A stretch of 64,000 nucleotides of DNA, taken from the NCBI GenBank assembly GCA_958296105.1, contig OY282441.1:62001-126000 (forward strand), read 5' to 3'. Every line of letters begins with the position of its first letter. The stretch's first letter is position 1. A model generated the notes under the pieces. That model saw only the letters and a list, made by a program, of their open reading frames with translations. It was not told the origin of the DNA and searched no databases. The translations under genes and the position numbers were made by a program. Shown here piece after piece: positions 24,996-32,667 of this stretch. The stretch comes from an uncultured Dehalococcoidia bacterium. Its GTDB lineage: Bacteria; Chloroflexota; Dehalococcoidia; Lucifugimonadales; UBA1123.

Positions 24996-25179
24996 GCCTG
25001 TCCCCTCTCATCGTCGTCAGCCAGCTGCAAAGCCGCTATCCAATGGGCACCAGTATACAACTATCCTTGTGTCCGCTCATCGTCGTCTGCCATCTCCGCT
25101 GCCCATCTTCCCCAATGCTCGATCCGTTCCGCAGCTGTAAGCAGAGATTCCGAACCCTGTGAACATGGTTCTGGCATTC

Positions 25180-25857
25180 TTACAGCGGCGTGAACCCCAG
25201 AGTGCTGGTCGTCATCTGGCCGCGCGCTGCCTCCGCCTCCAGCATCGACTCCACCGCGCTGATGTTTCTCGAATATGGCATCAGCAGCCGCACCAGCTCG
25301 TCATGCCGCCAGCCGCACGAGAACGCCACCTCCACATCGCCCACCTTCTCCATCTCTCCGTAGCGCATGAACCCCGCCACCACCATCCGCAGGCGCAGCG
25401 CCGGGTTGCGCGCGTCCCCCTCGCCGATCACCTCGTAGGCGTATCCGCCATCCCGCTCCACGCCCTCGGCGCTCAGCATGAGAGCGGACTTGGAGTCCTT
25501 GATCGTCATGCGGCCGGGCGGATACGAGAAGTCCTTCGCCTTCGTCACCGCCTGCGTCAGCAGGAACTTCACTGGCCGCATATGCACCACGCCGCACGGA
25601 AAGACGAACTGGTTGTCCGACCCCTCCACAGGCAGAACGCCGCCCAGACGGGTCATCTGATCCCTGATCTCGCGCAGACGCCCTTCGATGCCCTCGGCGC
25701 GGCTGAAGCTCCACACCGTGCATCGCCCATCCTTATAGTACAGCCCCACAGATACGTTCTCGAAATGCGGATCCATCGGAACAAGCTCCAGGCAGCTTCC
25801 GATTTCCGCCAGCGTCTCACGCGCCGCCCCCCGTTTGATTATCGTCGTTCGAGTCAT
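25180..25857 (-). CDS. Conserved-looking protein of unknown function
   Basis: This 225-residue protein starts MTRTTIIKRGAARETL; no domain is recognised. It is an even mix of strand and helix with LYYKDGRCTVWSFSRA near residue 50 and GRMTIKDSKSALMLS near residue 115, and it lacks Cys clusters, signal peptide or membrane spans. GGTGAAG precedes ATG 25857, which I prefer over the extension into a palindromic repeat. It lies 105 bases downstream of the BHMT-like gene with a palindromic repeat between, so co-transcription is uncertain. Its codon pattern matches the neighbours, so it looks like a real gene. Confidence 0.65.
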   Translation of the reverse strand: MTRTTIIKRGAARETLAEIGSCLELVPMDPHFENVSVGLYYKDGRCTVWSFSRAEGIEGRLREIRDQMTRLGGVLPVEGSDNQFVFPCGVVHMRPVKFLLTQAVTKAKDFSYPPGRMTIKDSKSALMLSAEGVERDGGYAYEVIGEGDARNPALRLRMVVAGFMRYGEMEKVGDVEVAFSCGWRHDELVRLLMPYSRNISAVESMLEAEAARGQMTTSTLGFTPL

Positions 25858-25865
25858 CTTCACCC

Positions 25866-25908
25866 TCGCCCAACCCTCTCCCATCGAGGGGAGAGGGGGT
25901 TCGTCGCT
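25866..25908. repeat. Copy of the dispersed palindrome
   Basis: The core is CCCTCTCCC, spacer ATCGA and GGGGAGAGGG, between the unknown gene and the BHMT-like gene, both on the minus strand. The resulting hairpin could separate their transcripts. Confidence 0.75.
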
Positions 25909-25962
25909 CGTGATTCGCGCCTAGCTTCTGGCATCGTGGTCCTCCCATTCGAGGGTCGAGGC

Positions 25963-26862
25963 TCAGCCTTGCAGCCTCGCGCGCAGCGCCCTTATATGCT
26001 CCGGCCCCGTTCCGCAGCAGCCGCCCAGAATGTTTATTCCCATATCCGCAAGCCGCTCGAACCGCTCCGCCATGTACTCCGGCCCCTCGTTGTAGATGAT
26101 CCGACCGTTCTTCATGTCCGGTATGCCCGCGTTGGAGTGAATCAGCATCGGCCCCTCGTCCACAGCGCGCATCTGCGCCGCCAGATCGACCATCCTGTCG
26201 ATCCCGTTTCCGCAGTTCGCCCCAACCACGTCCGCCCCCGCCTCGCGCAGATCGTTCACCGCCTTCTCCGGCGTCACTCCCATCATCGTGAAGAAGCCGC
26301 GCGGCCCGAGGTCGAACACCATCGTGGCGAACACCGGAAGATCGGTGTTCTCCCGCGCCGCCCTGATTCCGGTGACGGCTTCTTCCAGCGCCATCTGCGT
26401 CTCGACAAGAATCGCGTCCGCGCCGCCCTCGGCGAGCGCCCTCATCTGCTCGGCGAGCGCCTCGTACATCTCCGACTCGCTCACGCCGTCAGGCAGCGGC
26501 TCCATCATCTCCCCCGTCGGCCCCACCGAGCCGAGTACGTAGTGACGCTCGTCCGGCTTCTGGCTCGACGCGTGCTGAGCCGCCAGACGGTTGAACTCGA
26601 TAACGCGCCCCCCGTAGCCGTACTTCTTCTGCATGAAGCGCGATCCGCCGAACGAGTTGGTCAGCACCATGTCCGAACCCGCCTCGAAGTAGTCACTCGC
26701 CATCCCGCGCACCACGTCCGCGCGGCTGGCGTTGAACTCCTCGGGACAGCCGCCCGCCTCCAGTCCGCGCTGCTGAAGGTAAGTCCCCGTGGCGCCGTCG
26801 GATATCAGCAGCTCGCCCGCATGAAGACGGTCGAGCAGTGCAGGGGGTTGTGATGAAGGCAT
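25963..26862 (-). CDS. Homocysteine S-methyltransferase family protein (betaine-homocysteine methyltransferase-like)
   Basis: This 299-residue TIM barrel has the three zinc cysteines of the Pfam S-methyl_trans family: Cys in VGANCGNG (about 218) and the Cys pair in GGCCGTGPEHI (about 284). The N-terminal LISDGATGTYLQQRG is also typical. It would transfer a methyl from betaine, methyl-corrinoid or a methylthio compound to homocysteine or another thiol. The stop of a small membrane-protein gene lies three bases upstream of its ATG, with GGGAG inside that stop region acting as ribosome-binding site, so translation is probably coupled. Its first 14 codons are duplicated twice upstream. Confidence 0.9.
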   Translation of the reverse strand: MPSSQPPALLDRLHAGELLISDGATGTYLQQRGLEAGGCPEEFNASRADVVRGMASDYFEAGSDMVLTNSFGGSRFMQKKYGYGGRVIEFNRLAAQHASSQKPDERHYVLGSVGPTGEMMEPLPDGVSESEMYEALAEQMRALAEGGADAILVETQMALEEAVTGIRAARENTDLPVFATMVFDLGPRGFFTMMGVTPEKAVNDLREAGADVVGANCGNGIDRMVDLAAQMRAVDEGPMLIHSNAGIPDMKNGRIIYNEGPEYMAERFERLADMGINILGGCCGTGPEHIRALRARLQG

Positions 26863-26865
26863 ATG

Positions 26866-27234
26866 CTAACTCCCTATGGGCTTGTTTCGTTTCCGATCCG
26901 TCGCCGCTTCCACGTGAACACGACGCGGCTCGATATAGCTTGTCCGTCCATGCGGCGGCGGCTCGTCGAACGGCGCGCCAGCCGCTTCCGCTTCGATGCG
27001 GCGGCTGTTCCACTCGATCCAGAGACCCCGCTCCTCGGCTCTCCCCTTAGCCTCTCCTCTAGCCTCTCCCCTAGCCTCCCCTCTGGCTTCGTGCTTCTCT
27101 ATCAGGGGTCTGACAAACTTGTTCCCCAAGAAACGCGCTGTAACCATTGCCAATCCTCCCACTATGTCCATGACGGTCACGGTTATTATGGCATAAACGA
27201 CGATGAACGGCTCCGCAGGCGCGGCTTTATCCAC
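26866..27234 (-). CDS. Small membrane protein, copy 1 (N-terminally truncated)
   Basis: This 122-residue frame starts at a GTG. It has one membrane helix (PFIVVYAIITVTVMDIVGGL, about residues 9-30), a basic-acidic E-A-R-G repeat linker and a polar C-terminal tail (PPPHGRTSYIEPRRVHVEA). Compared with copy 3 the first membrane helix is missing and the original ATG-ATG start is out of frame because one base is lost just after it. It immediately precedes the BHMT-like gene. Function unknown; the duplicated arrangement suggests this copy now serves as the leader gene of that methyltransferase. Confidence 0.6.
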   Translation of the reverse strand: MDKAAPAEPFIVVYAIITVTVMDIVGGLAMVTARFLGNKFVRPLIEKHEARGEARGEARGEAKGRAEERGLWIEWNSRRIEAEAAGAPFDEPPPHGRTSYIEPRRVHVEAATDRKRNKPIGS

Positions 27235-27282
27235 TACGGTAATCAGGCCTTCATCATACCCGTTTAATTGCCGTGATGGATA

Positions 27283-27348
27283 TCAGCAACTCGCCCGCTC
27301 ACCCGAATGGAGACGGTCGAGCAGTGCAGGGGGCTGTGATGAAGGCAT
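27283..27348 (-). pseudogene. Duplicated 5' fragment of the BHMT-like gene (fragment 1)
   Basis: The frame reads MPSSQPPALLDRLH, identical to the first 14 residues of the intact methyltransferase, and then diverges (SGERASC) to a stop. It marks the boundary of a tandem duplication unit. Confidence 0.85.
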
Positions 27349-27351
27349 ATG

Positions 27352-27696
27352 CTAACTCCCCGTGGGCTTGTTTCGTTTCCGATCCGTCGCCGCTTCCACG
27401 TGAACACGGCGCGGCTCGATATAGCTTGTCTGTCCATGCGGCGGCGGCTCGTCAAACGGCGTGCCAGCCGCTTCCGCTTCGATGCGGCGGCTGTTCCACT
27501 CGATCCAGAGACCTCGCTCCTCGGCTCTCCCATCGGCTCTGCCCTTGGCCTCGTGCCTCTCTATCAGGGGTCTGACAAACTTGTTCCCCAAGAATCGCGC
27601 TGTAACCATTGCCAATCCTCCCACTATATCCATGACGGTCACGGTTATTATGGCATAAACGACGATGAACGGCTCCGCAGGCGCGGCTTTATCCAC
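27352..27696 (-). CDS. Small membrane protein, copy 2 (N-terminally truncated)
   Basis: This 114-residue frame from a GTG is almost identical to copy 1 but has a shorter linker (HEAKGRADGRAEERG). It has the same junction and the same one-base loss after the ancestral ATG pair. It is followed by a truncated BHMT start (27283-27348), so it cannot serve the methyltransferase directly. It may be a relic, although the frame is intact. Confidence 0.5.
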   Translation of the reverse strand: MDKAAPAEPFIVVYAIITVTVMDIVGGLAMVTARFLGNKFVRPLIERHEAKGRADGRAEERGLWIEWNSRRIEAEAAGTPFDEPPPHGQTSYIEPRRVHVEAATDRKRNKPTGS

Positions 27697-27744
27697 TACG
27701 GCAATCAGGCCTTCATCATACCCGTTTAATTGCCGTGATGGATA

Positions 27745-27810
27745 TCAGCAGCTCGCCCGCTCACCCGAATGGAGACGGTCGAGCAGTGTAGGGGGCTGTG
27801 ATGAAGACAT
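27745..27810 (-). pseudogene. Duplicated 5' fragment of the BHMT-like gene (fragment 2)
   Basis: The frame reads MSSSQPPTLLDRLHSGERASC and stops. It has two substitutions relative to the intact gene's first 14 codons and the same 3' junction as fragment 1, so both fragments come from one duplication event that was then repeated. Confidence 0.85.
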
Positions 27811-27813
27811 ATA

Positions 27814-28287
27814 CTAACTCCCCGTGGGCTTGTTTCGTTCCCGATCCGTCTCCGCTTCCACATGAACACGTCGCGGCTCGGTATAGCTTGTCCGTCCATG
27901 CGGCGGCGGCTCGTCGAACTGTACGCCAGCCGCTTCCGCTTCGATGCGGCGGCTGTTCCACTCGCTCCAGAGACCCCGCTCCTCGGCTCTCCCCTCGGCT
28001 CTGCCCTTGGCCTCTCCTCTAGCCTCACCCCTAGCCTCACCTCTGGCCTCGTGCCTCTCTATCAGGGGTCTGACAAACTTGTTCCCCAAGAATCGCGCTG
28101 TAACCATTGCCAATCCTCCCACTATATCCATGACGGTCACGGTTATTATGGCATAGACGACGATGAACGGCTCCGCAGGCGCGGCTTTGCTCACCACGGC
28201 AATCACGGTCTTCATCATGCCCGCGTGATTGCCGCTCGATACCTCGTCTATGGCAACGAGAGCAGTCCATCCCACCGTGTATATCAA
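27814..28287 (-). CDS. Small membrane protein, copy 3 (full-length ancestor)
   Basis: This 157-residue frame, with a TTG start assumed, includes a segment missing from copies 1 and 2: a first membrane helix (upstream frame also reads KWLPWCAGLILIYTVGW), then GMMKTVIAVVSKAAPAEPF, the second membrane helix and the longest E-A-R-G/A-E-G-R repeat linker. The frame stays open upstream to the stop of the PF13769 gene, so the start may be further upstream than 28287. Two membrane helices with a charged cytosolic tail are all that can be seen; no named family is recognised. Confidence 0.6.
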   Translation of the reverse strand: MIYTVGWTALVAIDEVSSGNHAGMMKTVIAVVSKAAPAEPFIVVYAIITVTVMDIVGGLAMVTARFLGNKFVRPLIERHEARGEARGEARGEAKGRAEGRAEERGLWSEWNSRRIEAEAAGVQFDEPPPHGRTSYTEPRRVHVEAETDRERNKPTGS

Positions 28288-28422
28288 GATTAGACCAGCG
28301 CACCAGGGCAGCCACTTTCGCGCTACGGTAAGCGGAGAGTCCCGACCATCTCCCGCCGCTCTCTCGGTATTGGGTCTTTGGGTACGTTTCCCGATGATCT
28401 TGCCGCGTGAAACCAGGTCTCT

Positions 28423-28767
28423 CTATGACGTTTCGGCCCAGTGGTCGATGGCTCCGGGCGTGGGATCGCGCGTTCCGTCTCGGCTCATGTCGCGTATTCT
28501 CGCCGCGAAGTCGCGTGGGAAGCCCTCGTCGAACCGCCTAGCCGCCGCGTCCGCCGCCTCTTGCGCCGAACCCTCCACCTCCGCGAGCTCCCCCCATTCC
28601 CACGCCATTAGGTAGTCGTCAGTCCCAGCCGATCCATCGAACATGGCGATGGCGTCCACGCCCTGCTGGAACCTCGAATCGAGCTGGCGCGAGACCGCGC
28701 CCGATTCGTCCTGCCCCTGCACCTGAACCGGTATCTCCTTCCAGTACATTACGCGAACTTTCGCCAT
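28423..28767 (-). CDS. PF13769 ('virulence factor') family protein
   Basis: This 114-residue protein begins MAKVRVMYWKEIPVQVQ and contains LDSRFQQGVDAIAM and DDYLMAWEWGE, the pattern I recall for the PF13769 'Virulence_fact' family. Despite its name it has no defined function and is common in non-pathogens including Chloroflexota and alphaproteobacteria, often near C1-metabolism genes. Here it is the first gene of a minus-strand run leading through the membrane-protein array to the BHMT-like gene. The name should not be read as evidence of pathogenicity. Confidence 0.65.
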   Translation of the reverse strand: MAKVRVMYWKEIPVQVQGQDESGAVSRQLDSRFQQGVDAIAMFDGSAGTDDYLMAWEWGELAEVEGSAQEAADAAARRFDEGFPRDFAARIRDMSRDGTRDPTPGAIDHWAETS

Positions 28768-28841
28768 TCCAAGCCCCCGAGTCTGCGCTGCTTACTGTAT
28801 ATTATAGCGTAGCGAGCAGAGCCGCGCGCCCAGCGAGTGAT

Positions 28842-29168
28842 ATGATGGAGGAACGTTTGGAACAGCGCAGCAGCCTAGATAGCGAATTTCATCAGGCGAT
28901 GCTGAACACCTACCGAGTAGCCGACAATCATGGCTATCGTCCCACGTACTTCTTGCGGATGGTCCATGAACATGGCGGAGTGGATGCAGCCAAGCGACTG
29001 CTTCAAGCGCCTGGCCCGCAAACTGGATTGACACGGCTTTGGGAGCTCGAACTGCTCTGCATCTCTATGGAAGCGCACGTTGTTCGGGAGAGATGGGCGT
29101 CTCTCTTCACCGATGCCGAGAGGTCGGAGGCTCGGAGACGGTTGAACGAGTACGGTTACGCGCCATAG
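28842..29168 (+). CDS. Conserved small protein of unknown function
   Basis: This 108-residue protein has an N-terminal EFHQAMLNTYRVADNHGYRPTYFLRMV, a central GGVDAAKRLLQ, then LTRLWELELLCISMEAHV and a C-terminal FTDAERSEARRRLNEYGY. I recall this architecture as a frequent short unknown protein beside restriction or other accessory genes, but I cannot name the family. It is all-helical, without Cys or membrane segments. It is transcribed divergently from the PF13769 gene; TATATTATAG upstream could be the -10 region. Confidence 0.65.
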   Translation: MMEERLEQRSSLDSEFHQAMLNTYRVADNHGYRPTYFLRMVHEHGGVDAAKRLLQAPGPQTGLTRLWELELLCISMEAHVVRERWASLFTDAERSEARRRLNEYGYAP

Positions 29169-29226
29169 ATCAATGCTCGCATATGATACCCTGCCGCCTC
29201 ACATGTAACTCTTGGGAGTCCCTTTG

Positions 29227-30087
29227 ATGCCCCTCGCGCCAGTCAACGGCATAAACCTGTACTACGAAGAACACGGCGAAGGCTTCCCGCTGATCTGGAG
29301 CCACGAATTCGCCGGTGACTATCGCTCGTGGAAGCCGCAGGTGAACTTCTTCAGCCGCCGGTACAGGGTCATCGCCTACAACGCGCGCGGCTACCCGCCC
29401 TCGGACGTCCCCGAGTGCATCGACGACTACACACAGCAGCAGTCCGTAGATGACCTCAAGGGCTTGCTCGACCATCTCGGGATCGACTGCGCCCACGTAG
29501 GCGGCCTGTCCATGGGCGGCAACGTGGCCATCAACTTCGGCCTGACGTACCCTCGAACCGCTCGTTCGCTCATCGTGGCGGGAACAGGCGCAGGCTCCAC
29601 CGACACGGAGGCGTTCCGAAAGAACGTCAGCCAGCGCGCCGGCGATATGCGCGCCCGCGGCATGGAGGCTATGGACGACTACTCCAGCAGCCAGACCCGC
29701 GTCCAGCTGCGGCGCAAAGACCCGCTCGGATACGAGGAGTTCAGACGCGGGCTGATGGAACACTCGCCACTAGGCTCCGCCCTGACCTTCTCCGGCGTTC
29801 AGGGACGCCGACCGACCATCTTCGCCCTCGAAGATCGCATGAAGGCGCTCGACGTACCCACCCTCATAATGACAGGCGACGAGGACGAACCCTGTATCGA
29901 AACCAGCATCTTTATGAAGCGCTGCATCCCCAAATCGGGGCTGGCGATGATCCCGCAGTCCGGACACGCCATCAACCTCGAGGAGCCGGACCTGTTCAAC
30001 CGCATCGTCTTGGACTTTCTAACCGCCGTCGAACAGGGCGCTTGGGCCACTCAGGGCGACGGCGACGAATCCGGAAACTTGGTCTAG
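29227..30087 (+). CDS. Alpha/beta-hydrolase
   Basis: This 286-residue protein has the canonical hydrolase core: oxyanion region LIWSHEFAGDYRSW, nucleophile elbow VGGLSMGGNVA (Ser near residue 100), acid in MTGDEDEP (about 220) and His in PQSGHAINLE (about 252). Related proteins include non-heme haloperoxidase-like esterases and 3-oxoadipate enol-lactonases; the substrate is not predictable. GGGAG eight bases before the ATG at 29227 supports this start over the TTG at 29212. It stands alone. Confidence 0.88.
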   Translation: MPLAPVNGINLYYEEHGEGFPLIWSHEFAGDYRSWKPQVNFFSRRYRVIAYNARGYPPSDVPECIDDYTQQQSVDDLKGLLDHLGIDCAHVGGLSMGGNVAINFGLTYPRTARSLIVAGTGAGSTDTEAFRKNVSQRAGDMRARGMEAMDDYSSSQTRVQLRRKDPLGYEEFRRGLMEHSPLGSALTFSGVQGRRPTIFALEDRMKALDVPTLIMTGDEDEPCIETSIFMKRCIPKSGLAMIPQSGHAINLEEPDLFNRIVLDFLTAVEQGAWATQGDGDESGNLV

Positions 30088-30278
30088 CGTGGGAGATCGA
30101 CCGCTGACGGTATGCTATCCTGATAGGCCTGATAGATTGATAGAATAGAGGTCGCCAGTCACTGCTCCGGTAAGACGCCGCGAAGCGACATCCAGCTTCA
30201 TTGATCTGTCATCTTCCACACCGCCACCCTTGCTTCGAGACCTATATAGCCGAAAATCGCTAACTTCGGTCTTGTTCC
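30088..30278. other. Intergenic stretch, nothing recognised
   Basis: 191 bases between the hydrolase and the CoxE-like gene hold no open frame of interest. Short direct repeats of TGATAG (30120-30145) are the only pattern seen. Confidence 0.4.
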
Positions 30279-31421
30279 GTGCTTGACTCGCCCTCCTCAT
30301 ACGACTTCACTTCGCACATGACGCGCTTCTGCCGCGTTCTGAGGGGACACGGCTTGCTCGTGGGCCCACAGGAGACGGCGGACGCCATACGCGCCGTCTC
30401 CCACATCGACCTCATGACCGAAGGCCGCGTGTACTGGTCTCTCCGCGCCCTGCTCGTCTCCCGTCAGGAGCATCTCGCCGCCTTCGACCGCCTTTTCGCC
30501 CAGTTCTGGAACTTTCTCCCCCTAGACGCGCCGCCGCACAGGGAAGTCGACCCGACTGCCGACTTCGGCCAGACGCGCACGGTTGGACGCCTGCCTCGCG
30601 GAATCGGAGTCCCCGAAGACGACCCAGAATCCAAAGACACCGTCATACAGCTGCTGCGCAGCGGCGCAAGCGCGCGGCGCGTCACATCGGCGCGCGACCT
30701 GTCCACCCTCCGCGGCGACGATCTGCCCGAGCTGTCGCGGATCGCCGCGCGCATGGTCCGCGCGCTCGCCTCGCGCCCCGGACGTCGCCGCAAGCGCGAC
30801 CGTCGCAAGGGCGTACCCGACCTGCGCGGCGCGATGAGGCTCAGCCTCTCCACCGGCGGCGACCCGATCAGACTTCCGCGCCTGCGCCGAGCGCCCAGAG
30901 TCCCGCGCCTCATGCTGCTGCTCGACGTCAGCGGATCCATGGACAGATACGCGCTTCTTCTGCTCCAGCTCGCCTTCGCCGTTGGCCAGCGCACCAAGCG
31001 AGTCGAGACGTTCGTCTTCAGCACGGAGGCGACGCGCGTCACCCGCGAGATGTCCGTTCCCAGCTTCGGAGAGGCGCTGCGCAGGATCTCCGCCGCCGTC
31101 AGCCACTGGTCAGGCGGAACGCGAATAGGGGAGAGCGTCGCCTCCATCAACGCCAGCTGCGAGCATGTGCAAGACAGATTCACAACCGTGTTCCTCCTCA
31201 GCGACGGCTGGGAGACCGGCGATCCCGCCACACTCGCGCGCGAGCTTGCGCGGATGCGCCTGCGCGTCCGAAAGCTGATCTGGCTGAACCCCATGGCAGG
31301 CACCAAGGACTTCCAGCCCCTCGCCAGAGGACTGCGCGCCGCCATGCCGCACGTGGACCACTTCATCCCCGCCAGCAGCGTCGAACACCTCAAGCGCCTC
31401 CCCGCGCTTCTGCGCTCGTGA
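30279..31421 (+). CDS. CoxE-like VWA-domain protein
   Basis: This 380-residue protein has an N-terminal helical domain with VLRGHGLLVGPQETADAIRAV, an Arg-rich middle (PGRRRKRDRRKG) and a C-terminal VWA domain with MIDAS LLDVSGSMD, Thr region SGGTRIGES and FLLSDGWETGD. This is the CoxE/YehP-type VWA family that works with MoxR AAA+ ATPases to mature molybdenum CO dehydrogenase-like enzymes, but no MoxR or cox genes are present here. The start is GTG 30279 or ATG 30318; neither has a clear ribosome-binding site. Confidence 0.85.
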   Translation: MLDSPSSYDFTSHMTRFCRVLRGHGLLVGPQETADAIRAVSHIDLMTEGRVYWSLRALLVSRQEHLAAFDRLFAQFWNFLPLDAPPHREVDPTADFGQTRTVGRLPRGIGVPEDDPESKDTVIQLLRSGASARRVTSARDLSTLRGDDLPELSRIAARMVRALASRPGRRRKRDRRKGVPDLRGAMRLSLSTGGDPIRLPRLRRAPRVPRLMLLLDVSGSMDRYALLLLQLAFAVGQRTKRVETFVFSTEATRVTREMSVPSFGEALRRISAAVSHWSGGTRIGESVASINASCEHVQDRFTTVFLLSDGWETGDPATLARELARMRLRVRKLIWLNPMAGTKDFQPLARGLRAAMPHVDHFIPASSVEHLKRLPALLRS

Positions 31422-31563
31422 GACCAAGTTACGCCGGTGACCTGCTGAACCTAGCTGTTCTCCCTGCCGCCCTCTCGAATGGAGCGGCGATACTTGCCCT
31501 TCCAGCTCAGGCGGATTTGGCGCCCGCAGACTGCGAGCAGGCTGGGCGCCACGCCGGTTCGCC

Positions 31564-31695
31564 CTACTTGTCCTTCCCCGATAGCTCGGAGTCGGTCCCC
31601 TTGCCTTCTTGAGAGACTCGCTCCTCCCAGTCGTCTGGTCGCTCGTCCCAGCCCCGTGACTCCCAGTAGGCGTCATTGTTTGGGTTGATTGGCAT
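31564..31695 (-). CDS. Small acidic Trp-rich protein in frame with the viperin gene
   Basis: The 43-residue frame MPINPNNDAYWESRGWDERP to SGKDK starts 18 bases after the viperin stop and in the same reading frame, with no other stop between. Reading through the viperin TAG would fuse the two. The peptide is polar and acidic, has three Trp, and the NPNNDAYW-x-S-R-G-W-D-E-R-P pattern looks conserved to me from other bacterial proteins, but I cannot name its family. No ribosome-binding site of its own is evident, so it is either a viperin tail cut off by a nonsense change or a coupled small gene. Confidence 0.5.
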   Translation of the reverse strand: MPINPNNDAYWESRGWDERPDDWEERVSQEGKGTDSELSGKDK

Positions 31696-31713
31696 TTCGT
31701 CAGCCCAATTCTG

Positions 31714-32580
31714 CTACTCGTAATTTCCTCCGCGCTCCTCGAACCGATCAGGAGAGACTGATACGTTGCTCAGCGCATCCTCGACCCCAACTTGGAGGAT
31801 CGGATGGCTGTACGTGTGCCTGCCATTCACGTTGTCGTAGAATCGTCCGAGAGGATCGACCATTATGTAGCTGCCTGTCATCAGGTCGTTGCTTTCAGGC
31901 ACTACTTTCACGCCGATTTCCCGAACAGAGGAGTTGCGTTGGACGTAACGCTCGAAGTCGTCCACTGTAATGGTGAACTCATCTATCCGGGCGTCGTTCT
32001 GATACTGTACGGGTAGAGCTTGGAAGATCTTCCATCGCTCCGGACCGGCGGAGATGATGAACGGGCGAAAGTCCTCGTCCTTGTTGAAGCGGCTGACGAC
32101 CGTATTGACCTTTAGCCTAATCCCGCGTTTCCGCACTTCTGAGCAGACGGAAAGGTAGTCGTCCGCGCTCATCGGGTCGTCGGCGACGACTCGCCCGATA
32201 CTCCTCTGAGTGGCGCTGTCCACGCTGTCGACGCTCAGCGCGAGAATGTCCAGGCATCCATCCAGATCGTCGAGCCACTTCGCCGTAACTCGGGAGCCGT
32301 TCGTAACGATGGAAGTCGTCAGCCTGTGCGACTTGGCCATTCGTATGCTGTCCGAAATCCACGGGCAGAGCGTAGGTTCGCCGCCGGCGAAATTGATCTT
32401 GAGGAAGCCTGCGCCGCACAGCAAACGGGTCAGCTCGATGGAGTCGTCCCGATACAGGCTGCGTGCCCTCAGAGGGGTGGGAGTCTCCTCGAAAGTGGCA
32501 AAGCAGTACCCGCAGCCCATGTTGCAGGGCTTCCAAAGGTGGTAGTTGACCGTCGTTACGCCATCGCGCACGGGAAGCAT
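31714..32580 (-). CDS. Prokaryotic viperin (antiviral radical SAM enzyme making ddhNTPs)
   Basis: This 288-residue radical SAM protein carries the viperin-type cluster motif C-N-M-G-C-G-Y-C (Cys 19, 23 and 26) in NYHLWKPCNMGCGYCFA, the FAGGEP SAM-binding motif near residue 66, and a viperin-specific C-terminus: ESNDLMTGSYIMVDPLGRFY followed by ILQVGVEDAL and DRFEERGGNYE. The last part parallels the end of human viperin (LDVGVEEA and RGGKY). Viperins convert CTP, UTP or GTP to 3'-deoxy-3',4'-didehydro nucleotides that end viral RNA synthesis. I start at ATG 32580 (AGGTGA six bases upstream), not GTG 32589. The protein ends at an amber codon soon after RGG-N-Y-E. No nucleotide kinase is adjacent. 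Confidence 0.9.
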   Translation of the reverse strand: MLPVRDGVTTVNYHLWKPCNMGCGYCFATFEETPTPLRARSLYRDDSIELTRLLCGAGFLKINFAGGEPTLCPWISDSIRMAKSHRLTTSIVTNGSRVTAKWLDDLDGCLDILALSVDSVDSATQRSIGRVVADDPMSADDYLSVCSEVRKRGIRLKVNTVVSRFNKDEDFRPFIISAGPERWKIFQALPVQYQNDARIDEFTITVDDFERYVQRNSSVREIGVKVVPESNDLMTGSYIMVDPLGRFYDNVNGRHTYSHPILQVGVEDALSNVSVSPDRFEERGGNYE

Positions 32581-32667
32581 GATATTCACCTCATGTGACT
32601 TTTAGTAAACGGCGCGCCGCCAGTCTTGGTGAGAAGACCTTGCAGTTTCGCAACGGCGCAAGTCACG

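Larger units (their letters stand above)
26795..28220. repeat. Three-unit tandem segmental duplication (about 460-490 bp per unit)
   Basis: Units run roughly 26795-27270, 27271-27732 and 27733-28220. Each contains the 5' end of the BHMT-like gene followed (on the minus strand, upstream) by a small membrane-protein gene. Length differences come mainly from the E-A-R-G repeat codons. The third unit keeps the longest upstream gene part and so looks ancestral; the other two share the same junction sequence (CCGTTTAATTGCCGTGATGG), so they arose by successive unequal crossovers. Confidence 0.9.

Noticed and set aside
28423-28767. Evidence of pathogenicity from the 'virulence factor' family name
   Set aside because: The PF13769 name is historical; the family is widespread in environmental bacteria and nothing else here suggests virulence.
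31714-31716. Pyrrolysine or other recoding at the viperin amber codon
   Set aside because: No pyl genes, tRNA or recoding element is visible; a nonsense change or a separate small gene is simpler.
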